In this document: positions 22,356-34,287 of the stretch, one piece after another
Layout of the letters: every line of letters begins with the position of its first letter
Numbering within the stretch: position 1 is the first letter of the stretch
From: Circinella umbellata
Taxonomy: Eukaryota; Mucoromycota; Mucoromycetes; Mucorales; Lichtheimiaceae
Reading direction: 5' to 3'
NCBI GenBank assembly: GCA_025093555.1
Contig: JAIWNF010000041.1
Span: 372,001 to 436,000, forward strand
DNA: 64,000 nucleotides
Program-made: the position numbers and the translations under genes
The notes under the pieces: generated by a model
What the model was told of the DNA's origin: nothing
The model's database searches: none
Seen by the model: the letters and a program-made list of their open reading frames with translations, nothing else

Positions 22356-24116
22356 ATGTATATTACTTATTATCGAAACCAAAAATCGATTGACCTCCAA
22401 GATAAAACCGATTTTCGACTGAGTCTTACTGGAGGAGAGTATCGGCCCACATGGCTTGTCCGTGTCTCTGACTGGACAGTAGTTCCCGGATCAGAAGCTT
22501 CATACGGCTATCATACTCTCTCGTACTGTTGGGAACAATCTGGTGAAATTGTTGAAAGAGATGATGGGGGATACGATTGTATTGACGAGGGAGACCATTG
22601 TATTGTAGATGGATACAATATAAACGAGGTAGACTGCACTGGAATAAAGAGGTATTTAATGCGCAGTATACCACCAAATAAAACGACAACATCTGCTAAA
22701 AGCGCCACCTTTGAAGAACTTATACAACAAATTTGCAAAGATTTTCAAGTCGGCTATTTGTGGTACGATAAAGCTTGTATCGATCAAGCTAACAAGAAAG
22801 AGAAAGCAAGAGAAATTAGGCAGATGCATAAAATATATAAAAATGCTCGATACACGCTAGCTTTGGTACCCGAATTATGCATAACTAAGAATGAAGATTT
22901 TCAGTGTGAACATTCATATTACGGAAATGCTGCACGGTTGACTGCTTTAAACCAGATTTCAAACTCTCGTTGGTCGAAAAGAAGCTGGACGCTTGAAGAA
23001 GTAATGATGTCCAGACGTATTCTTTTCGTGGGTGCTGACACAAACCTGTTCCAACATAGCCTTCATACAACTACTATTCCAACAACGTATGACGATTTTT
23101 CCGGAACATTACTGGATTTTGGAGGGAGGTCTCACGTAAATGGAACCATTAATCAAGCACTCCATCATGCTCATTTTCGAACAAGCACTAAGCCTCACGA
23201 CATGGTATTCGCACTAATTAATACGTTTGCTCATTTGTGTGACGAAATCGAAATCAACTATTCAACCGATATACAGACCACGTTGAACAACTTTTATCGA
23301 CATATTGCATTGCAAGATCTTTCTATTTTATGCTTTGGATCTGCACGGGGTCAGAGCGGATCTAAACAGAAGCAGAGTACCATGGGAAATTATAATCTGC
23401 TATCATGGACTGGTGTTCATGGAGTACATTCGACTGAACCCGTCAATACAGCTACCCATGCTGGACTTTCATATAATATTGACAATAATATGCAGATGCG
23501 TATAACAACTAAACACTGGTGGAGGATATCCATTGAGGAATATTCTTCATATAAAAAGAATAGAAGTGTTATGAAAAATATGGACGACAATCTCGCGAAA
23601 ATATACAAGGCCAGGAGTAGAGGCATACCGTCAGATATGACATGTGCAGACAAGGATACCATTCTAAATGAATGGGACATGGAAATCAGTATGCTTACAA
23701 GCTGTTGGATGACACATTTTCATGAACAAAAAGATGGTCTTCTCACGCAGACCAGACCTTTATCATTGACTGAAAATTGTGAAGAGTGTCTAATACTACC
23801 AATTTTATTTGAATGCTATCAGCCGGTTTACAAGCACTCAAAATATCATCGTAGTGGTGTTCTATATATAGAACGCTATTTACACGCTTATGTACTACCT
23901 GTGTTTCGTGAATGTTCCGACGGCGTAGGACGATACAAGGCAATAGGCGTATATCTTCTCGGGCGTGAACTTATAAGACGTGATGGGAAGACAATGAATT
24001 GGAATCATGCTGTTGGAAGAGATGATATAGACCCTAATCAGAGTCCACAAGAAATTTTAAATATTTTAGTTGAAAATAATTGTCATAGTGTACCTCAAGA
24101 ATTTATTATTGAATAA
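22356..24116 (+). CDS. HET-domain protein (heterokaryon-incompatibility-like)
   Basis: HET domains occur in fungal proteins that trigger cell death after fusion of unlike strains; their role in Mucorales is not established. The single exon encodes 586 residues. The HET core is visible at about residues 52-216: YHTLSYCWE (52-60), LWYDKACIDQ (135-144), RQMHKIYKNA (155-164) and RSWTLEE (209-215), in the order usual for the family. A second conserved-looking part contains PHDMVFALINTF (near residue 280). The C-terminal end holds GRYKAIGVYLL (near 530). No transmembrane segment or partner domain is seen. A similar C-terminal motif occurs in a fragment at 39192-39422. Confidence 0.85.
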   Translation: MYITYYRNQKSIDLQDKTDFRLSLTGGEYRPTWLVRVSDWTVVPGSEASYGYHTLSYCWEQSGEIVERDDGGYDCIDEGDHCIVDGYNINEVDCTGIKRYLMRSIPPNKTTTSAKSATFEELIQQICKDFQVGYLWYDKACIDQANKKEKAREIRQMHKIYKNARYTLALVPELCITKNEDFQCEHSYYGNAARLTALNQISNSRWSKRSWTLEEVMMSRRILFVGADTNLFQHSLHTTTIPTTYDDFSGTLLDFGGRSHVNGTINQALHHAHFRTSTKPHDMVFALINTFAHLCDEIEINYSTDIQTTLNNFYRHIALQDLSILCFGSARGQSGSKQKQSTMGNYNLLSWTGVHGVHSTEPVNTATHAGLSYNIDNNMQMRITTKHWWRISIEEYSSYKKNRSVMKNMDDNLAKIYKARSRGIPSDMTCADKDTILNEWDMEISMLTSCWMTHFHEQKDGLLTQTRPLSLTENCEECLILPILFECYQPVYKHSKYHRSGVLYIERYLHAYVLPVFRECSDGVGRYKAIGVYLLGRELIRRDGKTMNWNHAVGRDDIDPNQSPQEILNILVENNCHSVPQEFIIE

Positions 24117-24610
24117 AAGATGTTACTCGTTTAGAGACTTGCTATACTATGCGTACGTATTACTAAACGCTTTATATATTAGTAGCATCTATTCTAAATA
24201 GAAAACTATTATTATAAACTCTAAAGCTTAAACACATTTTCTTTACGTACGTGAAAAACATAATACTATATTTATAGATAAATGACATATTAACCACCTA
24301 GTATCTGTCTTGATGACTCAGAAGATAAAAAACTAGGTTTACACGTACGTATCATATGAAAAATAAATGAAGTTTTAATCTTTTCAATATAAAAATATGA
24401 ACTTTAGCTGCAATCACAAATGAGTTGACTTTTTGATTTTCGTTTGCATTATGTTTTGTACTACTTGGATTTTTCTATAGTATAAAATAAAATTCATATA
24501 TTTAACTATAAACACTACTATGTGGTAAGAAATAAGATCATGTCAGTCGGACTATATATATATTCCTATTAATGGCAATATGGGTTCTCGCGACTCAATT
24601 TTTTATAGAT

Positions 24611-24612
<2 letters not shown>

Positions 24613-24664
<52 letters not shown>
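24613..24664 (-). repeat. Uninterrupted run of 52 T
   Basis: On the minus strand this is an A52 tail, as left by a retrotransposed RNA. No SINE, LINE or processed gene was recognised in the sequence to its right (minus-strand upstream), and no flanking target duplication was found. Confidence 0.7.
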
Positions 24665-25105
24665 CAAATTGAAATTTAAGATATTGAAGTTGAAAGACTA
24701 CTATTAAATTTACAGCTGAAGTCAGAACACAATTTCCCCTTCACTCCACTGGAAAGCAACCTAAAGAAGTTGATCATGACATTGGTAGTCAATAAAAAAA
24801 CAAATCAGAATATACTTTGTGTTAAGTAACAGTAATAATATGAACACTTCTGATACGTAATGCGTTTTACTCCTGTAAATATTGTTTGTTGAAAATAATA
24901 AATAGAAATCGAGCGGAGTGAGTTAAGAGAATAGAGGGATTCAAATAGCTTTTTATTTAATTGAGATCTACTACGTATAGCCTATTCTTATCTATTTTTT
25001 TTAAAATTCACCTCGAACAGTAAATGAAGCAAGGGAAGCCTAGTTAATAATATAGTGTATAGTGATACGTACTGATACGTAAATGAGCAAAGCTATCTAT
25101 CTCTA

Positions 25106-25256
25106 CAGTCAACCCCTGCTTTTGCACCTCCCGCTTTTGCAAATCTTCCTGTTTTGTACCATTTGTTTTTGAGAATGTTAAAAATACTTAATGGAATCGC
25201 AACTTGCAACTTGCATCAAGGTTTTTGGGCGAGTTGCGCTAACCGGGAGTAAACTG
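25106..25256. mobile_element. 151-bp pogo/Tc1-type MITE
   Basis: The left end is TA|CAGTCAACCCCTGC and the inverted right end is TA|CAGTTTACTCCCGG. TA flanks both ends (25104-25105 and 25257-25258) and CAGT is the terminal tetranucleotide. The inner part of the ends is only loosely complementary, so it is an old copy. Confidence 0.55.
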
Positions 25257-26442
25257 TACTATAATTTGATAATTGTGTGTAGTATTCTTATGAATCAATT
25301 ATATCCAAATATGGAAATACGTAACCACGATGCCAGCAAAGAATAATTGATGAGATGCCAGATGTAAATATATATATCAAGTCTCGCTTGTTGCAAGTTT
25401 TCGGTTCTGCAACAAAAAATCAGGAAATCTCAGGTGTGCAAAAACAAAAGGTGGAATGTTAAATTCTCTACTCTCTCCGTTATATTTTTTAATTTCTTCG
25501 TAATCGATCTTATTATGTTAACTAGAATAGTAATATCATCACTAGATAAATGGTATATATATATATATATATAATCAATACATCGTAGATTATTCTATAC
25601 GTATCAGTGTTGCTATTATTATTCATTTTTGGGGAAATGAATCTCAGTTATTTTCTATCGTTGCAGTCGGGAAAATCTTGGTAAAAAATAAAATGAGTGA
25701 TGATTATGATTTAGTATCTAAAACGGGTTTATCAACCCAAGCTGTCGGGGAGCTGGATAACCTGTTTTTTATTTTCTGTTTTTGGCTGGTTGATAAGCCC
25801 TCAATTAGGAGAAAAAAAATTATAAAATGATGAAATGTATTATTGTGTGAGAAAAAACTGGAAATAAATAAATAAATATCAACATATGATTAAGGGGGTT
25901 GGTTGGTTGGGTTGGGGGAGTAAAGAAAAAAGTTTCATCTTTCAACAACAATCTTATTTTCACCACTAAAATTCATGAAGAAAAATGTTACCGTATATAC
26001 TTTAATATCATAAGGATTATTGCGGGGAGATGTGATTCACATTTTTCTGGCAAAACAAATTTTGAAATAAATCACTAATACATTATTCATCCACTAGAAA
26101 ATAATGCATATAAGATAAAAAATCGATTAAGATGAACGATAGCTTTTTCTTTATGTATAATACAATTGATAAAATTGCTTTTGGATCGTTTTATTTATTT
26201 ATTTATAGACACCATGAAAGTAATGAAAAAATGTAAAATGTCGAAAGAGGTACAAGAAGGGGAATAAATTGGAGGGAAAATATAAAAGATGAACGATAAA
26301 ATAGAAGAAATGTTATAGTAGACAAACAAAAAAAAAGAAAAAGAATATGCTTTTACTTTGTTTTTGTTTTTGTTGTTATAGAATAGATAATGATTTTGTA
26401 CTTTGAAACAATTTGTATTCCTGTAAACGTTCCTTTTGTAAT

Positions 26443-29400
26443 TTAAGCACTGTCTTTTACGAGTCGTACAACTAAATCACCAGAAGAAAGTGAATCACCT
26501 TCTTCAATAGGTACCAATTCGACTTTACCAGCTACTGGAGTTGTGACAACAGTTTCCATTTTCATGGCACTCAATACACAGACAGGATCACCAGCCTTGA
26601 GATGAGCACCTTCCTTAACACGGACTTCAATAACAACACCAGACATAGGTGCACCTACATCACCAGGGTTAGATGATTTAGCCTTTTCACGAGTGATCTT
26701 TTCAATAGCGGCACTCTTGTCATTAATACTGATAGCACGAGCTTCACCATTTAATTCGAAATAGACGTCACGACGACCATCACCACCAATAGAGCCAATA
26801 GCCAATAACTTGATAATCAAGGTTTTTCCAGTTTCGATTTCAATATGGAATTCTTCACCAACTTCAGGTTTCTTGAGGAAATAACGTGTAGGAATCACTG
26901 ACAAATCACCATGTTGTTGAACAATTTCACGATAATCAGCAAATACCTTGGGATACAATGCTGCGGAAAGCACATCATAGTCACGAATCGAACCACCATA
27001 TTTCTCGGTTAATTCTTCTTTAAGTTTAGCCAAATCCATGGGAGGCATGGAAGCACCTGGACGACCATCAATACGTGGTAAATCTTTAATAATATTAGAA
27101 CGCAAGGGTTCTGGGAATCCACCTACAGGCTGACCAAGATAACCTTGGAAGAATTCGACTACGGAAGTAGGGAACGACAAAGTACGTGCCTTTTCTTCCA
27201 CATCCTTACCAGTCAAATTGTTTGAGACCATGAATTGAGCCAAATCACCCACAACTTTACTGGAAGGTGTAACTTTGACAATATCACCACATAATTGATT
27301 GGCTTCTTCATAAGCAATCTTGATTTGTCTCCATTGTGTACCAAGACCCAATTGTTGTGCTTGGAACATCAAATTGGTATATTGACCACCTGGCATTTCA
27401 TGATCATAAACACCGGAATCGGCTGACTTTACGTTGGCTTCGAAACAAGAATACAAAAGACGTGCTTGTTCCCAATATGAATTCAATTTTTGAATATCTT
27501 CCATACGAATACCTGTACCCATATTTGTTTGTTCCAATGCAGCAACTAAAGCACCCATAGCAGGTTGAGATGTCATACCAGACATCGAATCCAAAGCAGC
27601 ATCAACTACATCAGCACCTGCAGCGGCAGCAGCCAACATAGAAGCAACACCTGTACCAGCGGTATCATGGGTATGAACATGAATAGGTAAATCAGGATAC
27701 TTTTCACGAATGGCACCAATCAACATTTTAGCAGCTTCTGGTTTTAATAAACCAGCCATATCCTTAATACCCAAAACATGAATACCTTCATTGACTAATT
27801 CTTGTGTCAATTGAAGGTAATAATCCAAAGTATACTTCTTCTTTTCTGGATCGGATACATCCCCTGAATAACAGATAGCAGCTTCTACAACACCGCCTGC
27901 TTTCTTTACTGCATCAATACCCAATTTCATATTTTCGACGTAATTGAGAGAGTCAAAGACACGGAAAATATCCATTCCTGCTTGAACGGCCTTGGCACAG
28001 AAATCATAGACGACATTATCAGGATATGAGGTATAACCAACAGCATTGGCACCACGTAATAACATTTGGAACGGGATATTTGGAACCGCTTCACGAAGTT
28101 TGATTAAACGATCCCATGGATCTTCATGTAAGAAACGCATAGCAACATCAAATGTGGCACCACCCCACATTTCCAAAGAAAAGGCATTAGAAAGACCATG
28201 GGTTGTTGGAGCTGCCACGCGCAATAAATCTATATATTATAAACCCCCCCCCCCAAAAAAAAAAAAGAAAATAATAAAATAACAAAAGGTTAAATGATAA
28301 AATTCCATGAGATGGCTTTTTTTTCTGTTCTTGTTGTTTTGTAAACAAAAAAACTTACCGATTGTACGGACACGTGTGGCCAACAAACTCTGATGAGCAT
28401 CTCTCCACGTGGTATCCATGATGAGCACACCAGGGTATTTTCTCACCGCTTTAGCAAATGCTTCGGGACCTTCTTCTACCAATACCTTTCTCCAACCATC
28501 TTGTAAAGGAGCTGAAACATCACCCATGCCCTTATCTGAATTATTACGCAAAACGGGAACTTCAATCTCATGATGTAATTGAGGATCACCAAGTTGGCCT
28601 TTAATTTGGGATCCATTGACAACAACATCACCGAGATAACCAAGCATACGTTGAGCACGGTTTTGATATCGGACCAAACGGAATAAATCAGGAGTGTCAT
28701 CAATAAATGTGGTCCAACAATTACCATTAATAAATGTTTCATGGGTCAACAGACGTTGCAAGAAAGGAATATTTGTTTTCACACCACGAATACGGAATTC
28801 AACAAGAGCACGTACAATCTTACGTCTTGCAACTTCATACGTAGAACCGGAACAAGTACACTTGACCAAAAGAGAATCATAATGAGGGGTAATAATGGCA
28901 CCGGCATAACCAGCACCACCATCCAAACGAACACCATTACCACCTGAGGAACGATAGACTTCAATCTTACCAGTATCTGGCTGGAAATTTAATTCAGGAT
29001 CTTCTGTTGTAACACGACATTGAATCGCAAATCCACGTTGACGAATACGTTGTTGGGTTAAACCAAGTTGAGGTAAAAGAGCACCAGCAGCAATTTGAAT
29101 TTGAGCTGCAACGATATCGATACCAGTGATTTCTTCAGTAATAGTATGTTCGACTTGAATACGAGGATTGATTTCAATAAAATAATGACGGTTTTGATTA
29201 TCTACCAAAAATTCGGCTGTACCAGCATTCTTATATTTTACATGTTTGGCAATCTTAACAGCATCATTTAAAATAGCTTCACGAACGGCATTATCCAAGT
29301 TCTTTGCGGGGGCAATTTCAACAACCTTTTGATGACGACGTTGAACGGAACAATCACGTTCAAACAGATGGACCACGTTACCAGCACGATCGGCCAAAAG

Positions 29401-30535
29401 TTGGACTTCAATATGACGTGGTTTATCAACAAAACGTTCAATAAAAACAGTACCATCACCAAAAGCAGATAAAGCTTCGGATTTGGCACGTGTGAATGCA
29501 TCTTCTAAAGATGCTTCATCACGTACAACGCGCATACCACGTCCACCACCACCCATGGCAGCCTTGATAATAATAGGGAAACCATGTTCTTTAATAAAAG
29601 AAACAGCCTCTGAATAATTACTTACTGGACCAGGTGTACCAGGTACTACAGGTACTTCACACTCCATGGCTATTATAATTATAATAATAATTGGTACGTA
29701 CGTATATTTTTTGTGTATATAAACAAAAATAAATAAATAAAGTTTAAGGTTAACCGATTTTGAAACGTTTCAACAAAAAACCCTGTATGATTTCTTTCTT
29801 TCTTTCACAAAAACCCAAAACAATACTGCCAATTCCTTCCGCCCATGTCATCATTTCTTACCAATTTGTCTAGCCTTTGTTTTATCACCTAAACTTTCGA
29901 TCACATTAGCAGATGGACCAATAAAAGTAATACCAGCTGCTTCTACTTTTCTTGCAAATTCTGAATTTTCAGATAAGAAGCCATAACCAGGATGGATCAT
30001 AGCAACACCATGTTCTTTTGCAACACGAACAATTTCATCTTGTGCAAGGTAAGCACCTACAGGTGTAAATTGACCCAATTTACCAATTTGATATGCTTCA
30101 TCGGCCTTTTTAGAAATAAAAACAAATTAAAAAGCTCCGGTTAATGCAAAGGATGTCGCGTTTTAGAGATAGTTTTTTTTTCTTCTTTCTGAGTATTTTT
30201 TTTTTTGTTTTACCTTGTAACGATGCATGGATAAACGATCTTCATATGAAAAAATAGAAATAGTACGCATAGAAAGTTCATGAGCAGTACGGAAAACACG
30301 AATAGCAATTTCCTATATACGTAAAGAGAAAAATATATATGGTTTTTTTTTACGTTTTTAGATTGAGAGGGAATGATTGATGGGATTTTTGTTGTTTGTT
30401 GTATATATATATATATATATAATAGTTTGATTGTATACATACACCGCGGTTAACAACCATCAATTTGCGAAGACTACCCATCACTTCACTACTACGACGA
30501 ATCGTTTCAACTGAATGTTCACGTTGAGGTGGCAT
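26443..30535 (-). CDS. pyc: Pyruvate carboxylase, five exons, complete
   Basis: Biotin enzyme that carboxylates pyruvate to oxaloacetate, using ATP and bicarbonate; in fungi it is normally cytosolic and feeds the TCA cycle and gluconeogenesis. Exons 30535-30443, 30312-30214, 30105-29862, 29669-28359 and 28229-26443 join in frame to 1177 residues, the usual size for fungal enzymes. Domains in order: biotin carboxylase and ATP-grasp (GMGQ-type start LRKLMVVNRG, glycine loop AAMGGGGRGMRVV, FIEINPRIQVEHT), carboxyltransferase (LIMDTTWRDAHQSLLATRVR, VHTHDTAGTG), and the C-terminal biotinyl domain with LSAMKMET, the Lys being the biotin site. No mitochondrial presequence is evident. A C9/A13 run lies in the last intron (28244-28265). 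Confidence 0.97.
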
Positions 30536-31224
30536 ATCTTTAATTTATTTTTATTTGCTTAGCGAGAAAAAGAAGGGATTTTTGCTGACGTGATTTTTCT
30601 TTTCGAGTTAAAAAAAAAAAAGAAGAGAAGAAAAGAAAAGAAAAGAAGGATTAAAAAAAAAGTAGAAAAAAAAAGGCAGGTTTAAATATTAAAAGCGAAA
30701 GGGAAGAGTGTTTGGATGGACGGGAAAAGGCTGGGAAAATTGGTAAATTTTCCAAAAAAAATAATTTAATTGGTTCCAACTAAATATGCATTTTTTTTCT
30801 TTTTATCTAAGGCCAATGTAATCAGAGATAGATAAGATCGTGCCAAAATAAGAGAGAAAGATTTTATGTGTACATCGTGTCATCATAATATATCTTATCC
30901 ATGATTTCGTATTATATTTTTTTTTTACGTATTATGATTATCAATACTTTTTGAAGCGGGGGTGTGTGATGGTAGAGATGAGACAAAAGCTCAGGCGGTC
31001 ATCAAATTAGAAATCATCTAATAAGAAGTATTTCTAGATCTCTTTCCCCCCCATCTCCACCATCATGGTTATCACCATTTCATGTTTTTTTTTGATACTA
31101 CGATTACTATTATCAAATCGATATAAAATAAATGTATTGTGTTGTCAATATGTTTGTAGAAAATAGAAAAAAAAAACTTGTTCAACATACATAGATAAAT
31201 ATATATAAATTAAATAATGTTTAT
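30536..31224. other. Intergenic region between pyc and the KAR9-like gene
   Basis: Purine-rich sequence just upstream of pyc (30600-30680, AAGAAAAG runs) is probably its promoter and 5'-UTR. The rest is the 3' flank of the KAR9-like gene. Nothing else was recognised. Confidence 0.45.
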
Positions 31225-34200
31225 TTAAAGAGTTCCATAACGTAATAAGAATAGTTCTAAATCTTCAAATCCTCCTCCAATACGTATAAGAACCTTGTTT
31301 TGTGCCGGTTTACTTCTTCTTTGTGAATTGTTGTTATTTTCATAAGTCATTAATTTACAAGTATACAATTTTCTTCCTCCTCCTACTGAAGGATTTAATT
31401 CGTTTCCAAAGAAATACCGTCCTCCTCCTAAAGGACCTTTTGAACATTTAACAGAAATGGGACTTGCATTAACAATACGTGCTACTTCTCGATCTAATGG
31501 ATCTTTTGGATTGGGTATATACATTTCTTGTCTTTGTTCTTGTTGATATGATCCTCGCATCAATGAAAAATCATCATTATCATTATCCGCAAATTGTCTT
31601 CTGCGGTATTGAGGGGATGCTGCACGTGCAGGGACATGCGTCGTTCGAAAAGGTGAAGCAGTACGATGCATTAGCGCTGGCATAGATTGTTTCTTTTTTA
31701 ATGATGATGCAGATGATTTTTGTTGAAATGATGTTGGAAGAGGCGGGACAGGTGGAGCATGATAATTATGTTGTGCCATGGATGATTTTGGACGTGGAAT
31801 TAAACTTGGTGACTCACACCTTAATGCATTTGCATTAGGTGTTTTGGGCCTTGGAATAAACGAAGGTGTCATGGTACGACGATAGGGTGATACAGACCGC
31901 TGGTTAGGATAGTGACGGTCATTATTATCATTATCATCATATTCAGGTACAAATAATTGTTGCTGTTGCTGTTGTCTCCCTAAACTACTCTTGGGACGAT
32001 TTGGAATATTAGGTGTGGTGGATTTACGTGGTGTATAACTAGGGGTAGGCGTTTTGGATCTTTGTGGTGGTGCTGATGTAGGTGTTTTGGGTCTATTATT
32101 TTGTTGTTGTTGATGTAAATTTTGATCCACACTTTGTGTTTTTCTTGCTGTTCTCATCAAGGTACTTTTTGTTGGTTTCATCCATGATGCTTCTTGATCT
32201 TTATCATTATCACGCGAATTATTAGGAACTCGACTTTTCCTTGTTGCAAATGATCTTGATTCATGATTATTATTATTGGTACTTGTACCCATAGGAGTCA
32301 TTGTTCTGCGAGTATTGTGAAGATAATCTGTGGAAGATGATTCCGAAGCACTCGGTCGCATATCACGTGCGTACGCCATTGAGCTTGCTGCACGTGGTGG
32401 ATGTTGTGTCACTTTATTACTATTACCAAACATACTACGGTTGCCACTTGGTGTAACGCTACGAATACCTCCCATCTTTCTTCTGTAATCATCTTGGTCT
32501 TGTTGATAATATTGATTACGATGATTTGTCGTTGTTGTTGCAGATTTATATAACGCATTATTACTTTTAGCTTGAACAAGAGTTTCGCCTCCTCCATTAT
32601 AAGGTTCGGGTGTTTTATATCGTATACTTTTCCATGCACTTGTATTTGTATTCATGGAAGAAGATAAGTACATTCCTTCAGTCAACATACGATCCGTCTC
32701 AGGTAAATCTTTATTACGTAGCATATCCATGGAAGATTTTAATGTGGTCCAGCGTTGCATCATGGCTGAATGGCGTTTATTTGTTCCATTATTTCGGGCT
32801 ACACGAGAGACAATACCATTACCTAACATACCAAGCATTTTACCAATCGATGGTGTATAATACTTGTATTTAGCTTCAAAGTTTTTTTCAACCGATCGAA
32901 ATTTTTTAAGATCTACAGGTGGAGATGATGATGATGACATTGTTGTTGAAGAAGAAGAAGGTGATGATACTTGTTGATGATGACGATGAGGAAAATTACG
33001 CATAATGGACTTGGAAAATCGATTAAATGCATTATTACTACCTTGTTGCTGTTGTTGTTGTGACGTTGTTGCTGATGACGATGATGCGTACCATTCACAC
33101 ACTTGGTCAATTATTGTATAACATTGAGTTACTGTTTTATCAAGTCCATCAATCATGACATCTACTTGATCTGCCACTTGCCGAAATACGACTAACCAGC
33201 GATCTTCTTTAAGTTCTTCTTTAAGATCATCGATTTCAATACGTAGAGTTTCCCAACGATGTTGAACCATATGATGTTTTCGTGTAAGCATACCAGAAGG
33301 ATCTTCAGGTGGCGTATGTGATGTCATGCTACCATAAATTCGCTGAACATCATTAAACAAAGGTTCCACCTTTCTATCAATTTCTGCCAAAATATGTTCA
33401 TCTCTTGTTTGATTACTTGTTGTTGATAATGGCGATGTCGCTGTTGAATCGTTCATTAAACTTGTGGCTGTAGTAGAAATTGTGTTATTTGTTGTAGTCG
33501 TTGTGGTTGTGGTTGAAGAAGGCGAAAATAAACTACTTGTTGTACTAATAGGCGAACTCATTGCATCACTCGCTGGACTATCCAATAATGGATTAGCAAT
33601 AGTTGAAGTAGTAATAGAGGCACCTATAGCTGCCGCATGTCGTTTCTCCTGAAATTGAAACATCATAATCGATAAATCATCAATTTGTTGTAATACGTTT
33701 TCCATCAGTAGTGTCAACTCCTTTTTCTCATTCATCGTATCCAATTGTTTAAGAACTGATGACATAAAATGCTGTAATCCAGACCATTCACTTTGTATTT
33801 TAGTAATTGACATACGTGTATGCATTTTCTTGGTCATTGTTACACCGGCTGTGTCTTCCATATCCAATTTATCTTCGACAATGTTGCCTACTTCAACAAG
33901 GATAGACATTAAAGGTTCCATTCGACCAAAAGTTAATTCCAACAATTGATCATCATCAAAAGATAAGATAGAGCTTGTTTGATCTTCTTTTAAAGATAAC
34001 TCTAAACTAAAAACGGCCATTTGAGCTGTTTCAAGCCATCGTGTCATTTTATCCATACAAGTATCAAAATCATCCATGACTTGTGTTAATGATAAATTTT
34101 CATGCAAATTAAGAATGGTGTTGATTTCCTTGTCGGGTAAAGGTGTTGCACCAAGTCGAGAAAAAACGGAATCTTCCGATTGCATCGATATAGATGGTTT

Positions 34201-34287
34201 CACTGAAAGTGGTGGGAAAAGTTGTTGTGGTGTTGTCATAGTAGTAGTAGTAGTTGTTGTGGAAGCTGTTGTTGCTGTTGTCGCCAT
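31225..34287 (-). CDS. KAR9-like microtubule-associated protein with GAS2 domain
   Basis: Kar9 links Bim1/EB1 at microtubule plus ends to actomyosin transport and orients the spindle or nucleus. One exon encodes 1020 residues. The N-terminal half (about residues 40-560) has the predicted helical Kar9 region, broken by Ser/Thr-rich linkers. The middle is disordered, basic and Pro/Ser-rich with two SxIP-type sites, SFIPRPK (near 810) and SLIPRPK (near 828), the motif that binds EB1. The C-terminal 90 residues form a GAS2 microtubule-binding domain (IVNASPISVKC, GRYFFGNE, then VLIRIGGGFEDLELFLL). The ATG at 34287 opens a Thr-rich leader; a later Met is possible. The combination fits a plus-end-tracking linker. 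Confidence 0.85.
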   Translation of the reverse strand: MATTATTASTTTTTTTMTTPQQLFPPLSVKPSISMQSEDSVFSRLGATPLPDKEINTILNLHENLSLTQVMDDFDTCMDKMTRWLETAQMAVFSLELSLKEDQTSSILSFDDDQLLELTFGRMEPLMSILVEVGNIVEDKLDMEDTAGVTMTKKMHTRMSITKIQSEWSGLQHFMSSVLKQLDTMNEKKELTLLMENVLQQIDDLSIMMFQFQEKRHAAAIGASITTSTIANPLLDSPASDAMSSPISTTSSLFSPSSTTTTTTTTNNTISTTATSLMNDSTATSPLSTTSNQTRDEHILAEIDRKVEPLFNDVQRIYGSMTSHTPPEDPSGMLTRKHHMVQHRWETLRIEIDDLKEELKEDRWLVVFRQVADQVDVMIDGLDKTVTQCYTIIDQVCEWYASSSSATTSQQQQQQGSNNAFNRFSKSIMRNFPHRHHQQVSSPSSSSTTMSSSSSPPVDLKKFRSVEKNFEAKYKYYTPSIGKMLGMLGNGIVSRVARNNGTNKRHSAMMQRWTTLKSSMDMLRNKDLPETDRMLTEGMYLSSSMNTNTSAWKSIRYKTPEPYNGGGETLVQAKSNNALYKSATTTTNHRNQYYQQDQDDYRRKMGGIRSVTPSGNRSMFGNSNKVTQHPPRAASSMAYARDMRPSASESSSTDYLHNTRRTMTPMGTSTNNNNHESRSFATRKSRVPNNSRDNDKDQEASWMKPTKSTLMRTARKTQSVDQNLHQQQQNNRPKTPTSAPPQRSKTPTPSYTPRKSTTPNIPNRPKSSLGRQQQQQQLFVPEYDDNDNNDRHYPNQRSVSPYRRTMTPSFIPRPKTPNANALRCESPSLIPRPKSSMAQHNYHAPPVPPLPTSFQQKSSASSLKKKQSMPALMHRTASPFRTTHVPARAASPQYRRRQFADNDNDDFSLMRGSYQQEQRQEMYIPNPKDPLDREVARIVNASPISVKCSKGPLGGGRYFFGNELNPSVGGGRKLYTCKLMTYENNNNSQRRSKPAQNKVLIRIGGGFEDLELFLLRYGTL

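Larger units (their letters stand above)
24117..26442. other. Intergenic region with a T52 tract and a small MITE
   Basis: Contains the T run at 24613-24664 and the MITE at 25106-25256, listed separately. It also has a (TA)n run near 25553-25573 and an imperfect stem-loop at about 25728-25802 (GGGTTTATCAACCCA against an inverted GGTTGATAAGCCC). No gene was recognised. The last few hundred bases are the 3' flank of the pyruvate carboxylase gene. Confidence 0.45.

Noticed and set aside
25728..25802. Imperfect stem-loop with GGGTTTATCAACC arms
   Set aside because: A single copy with a poor stem; not enough to call a terminator, RNA or MITE.
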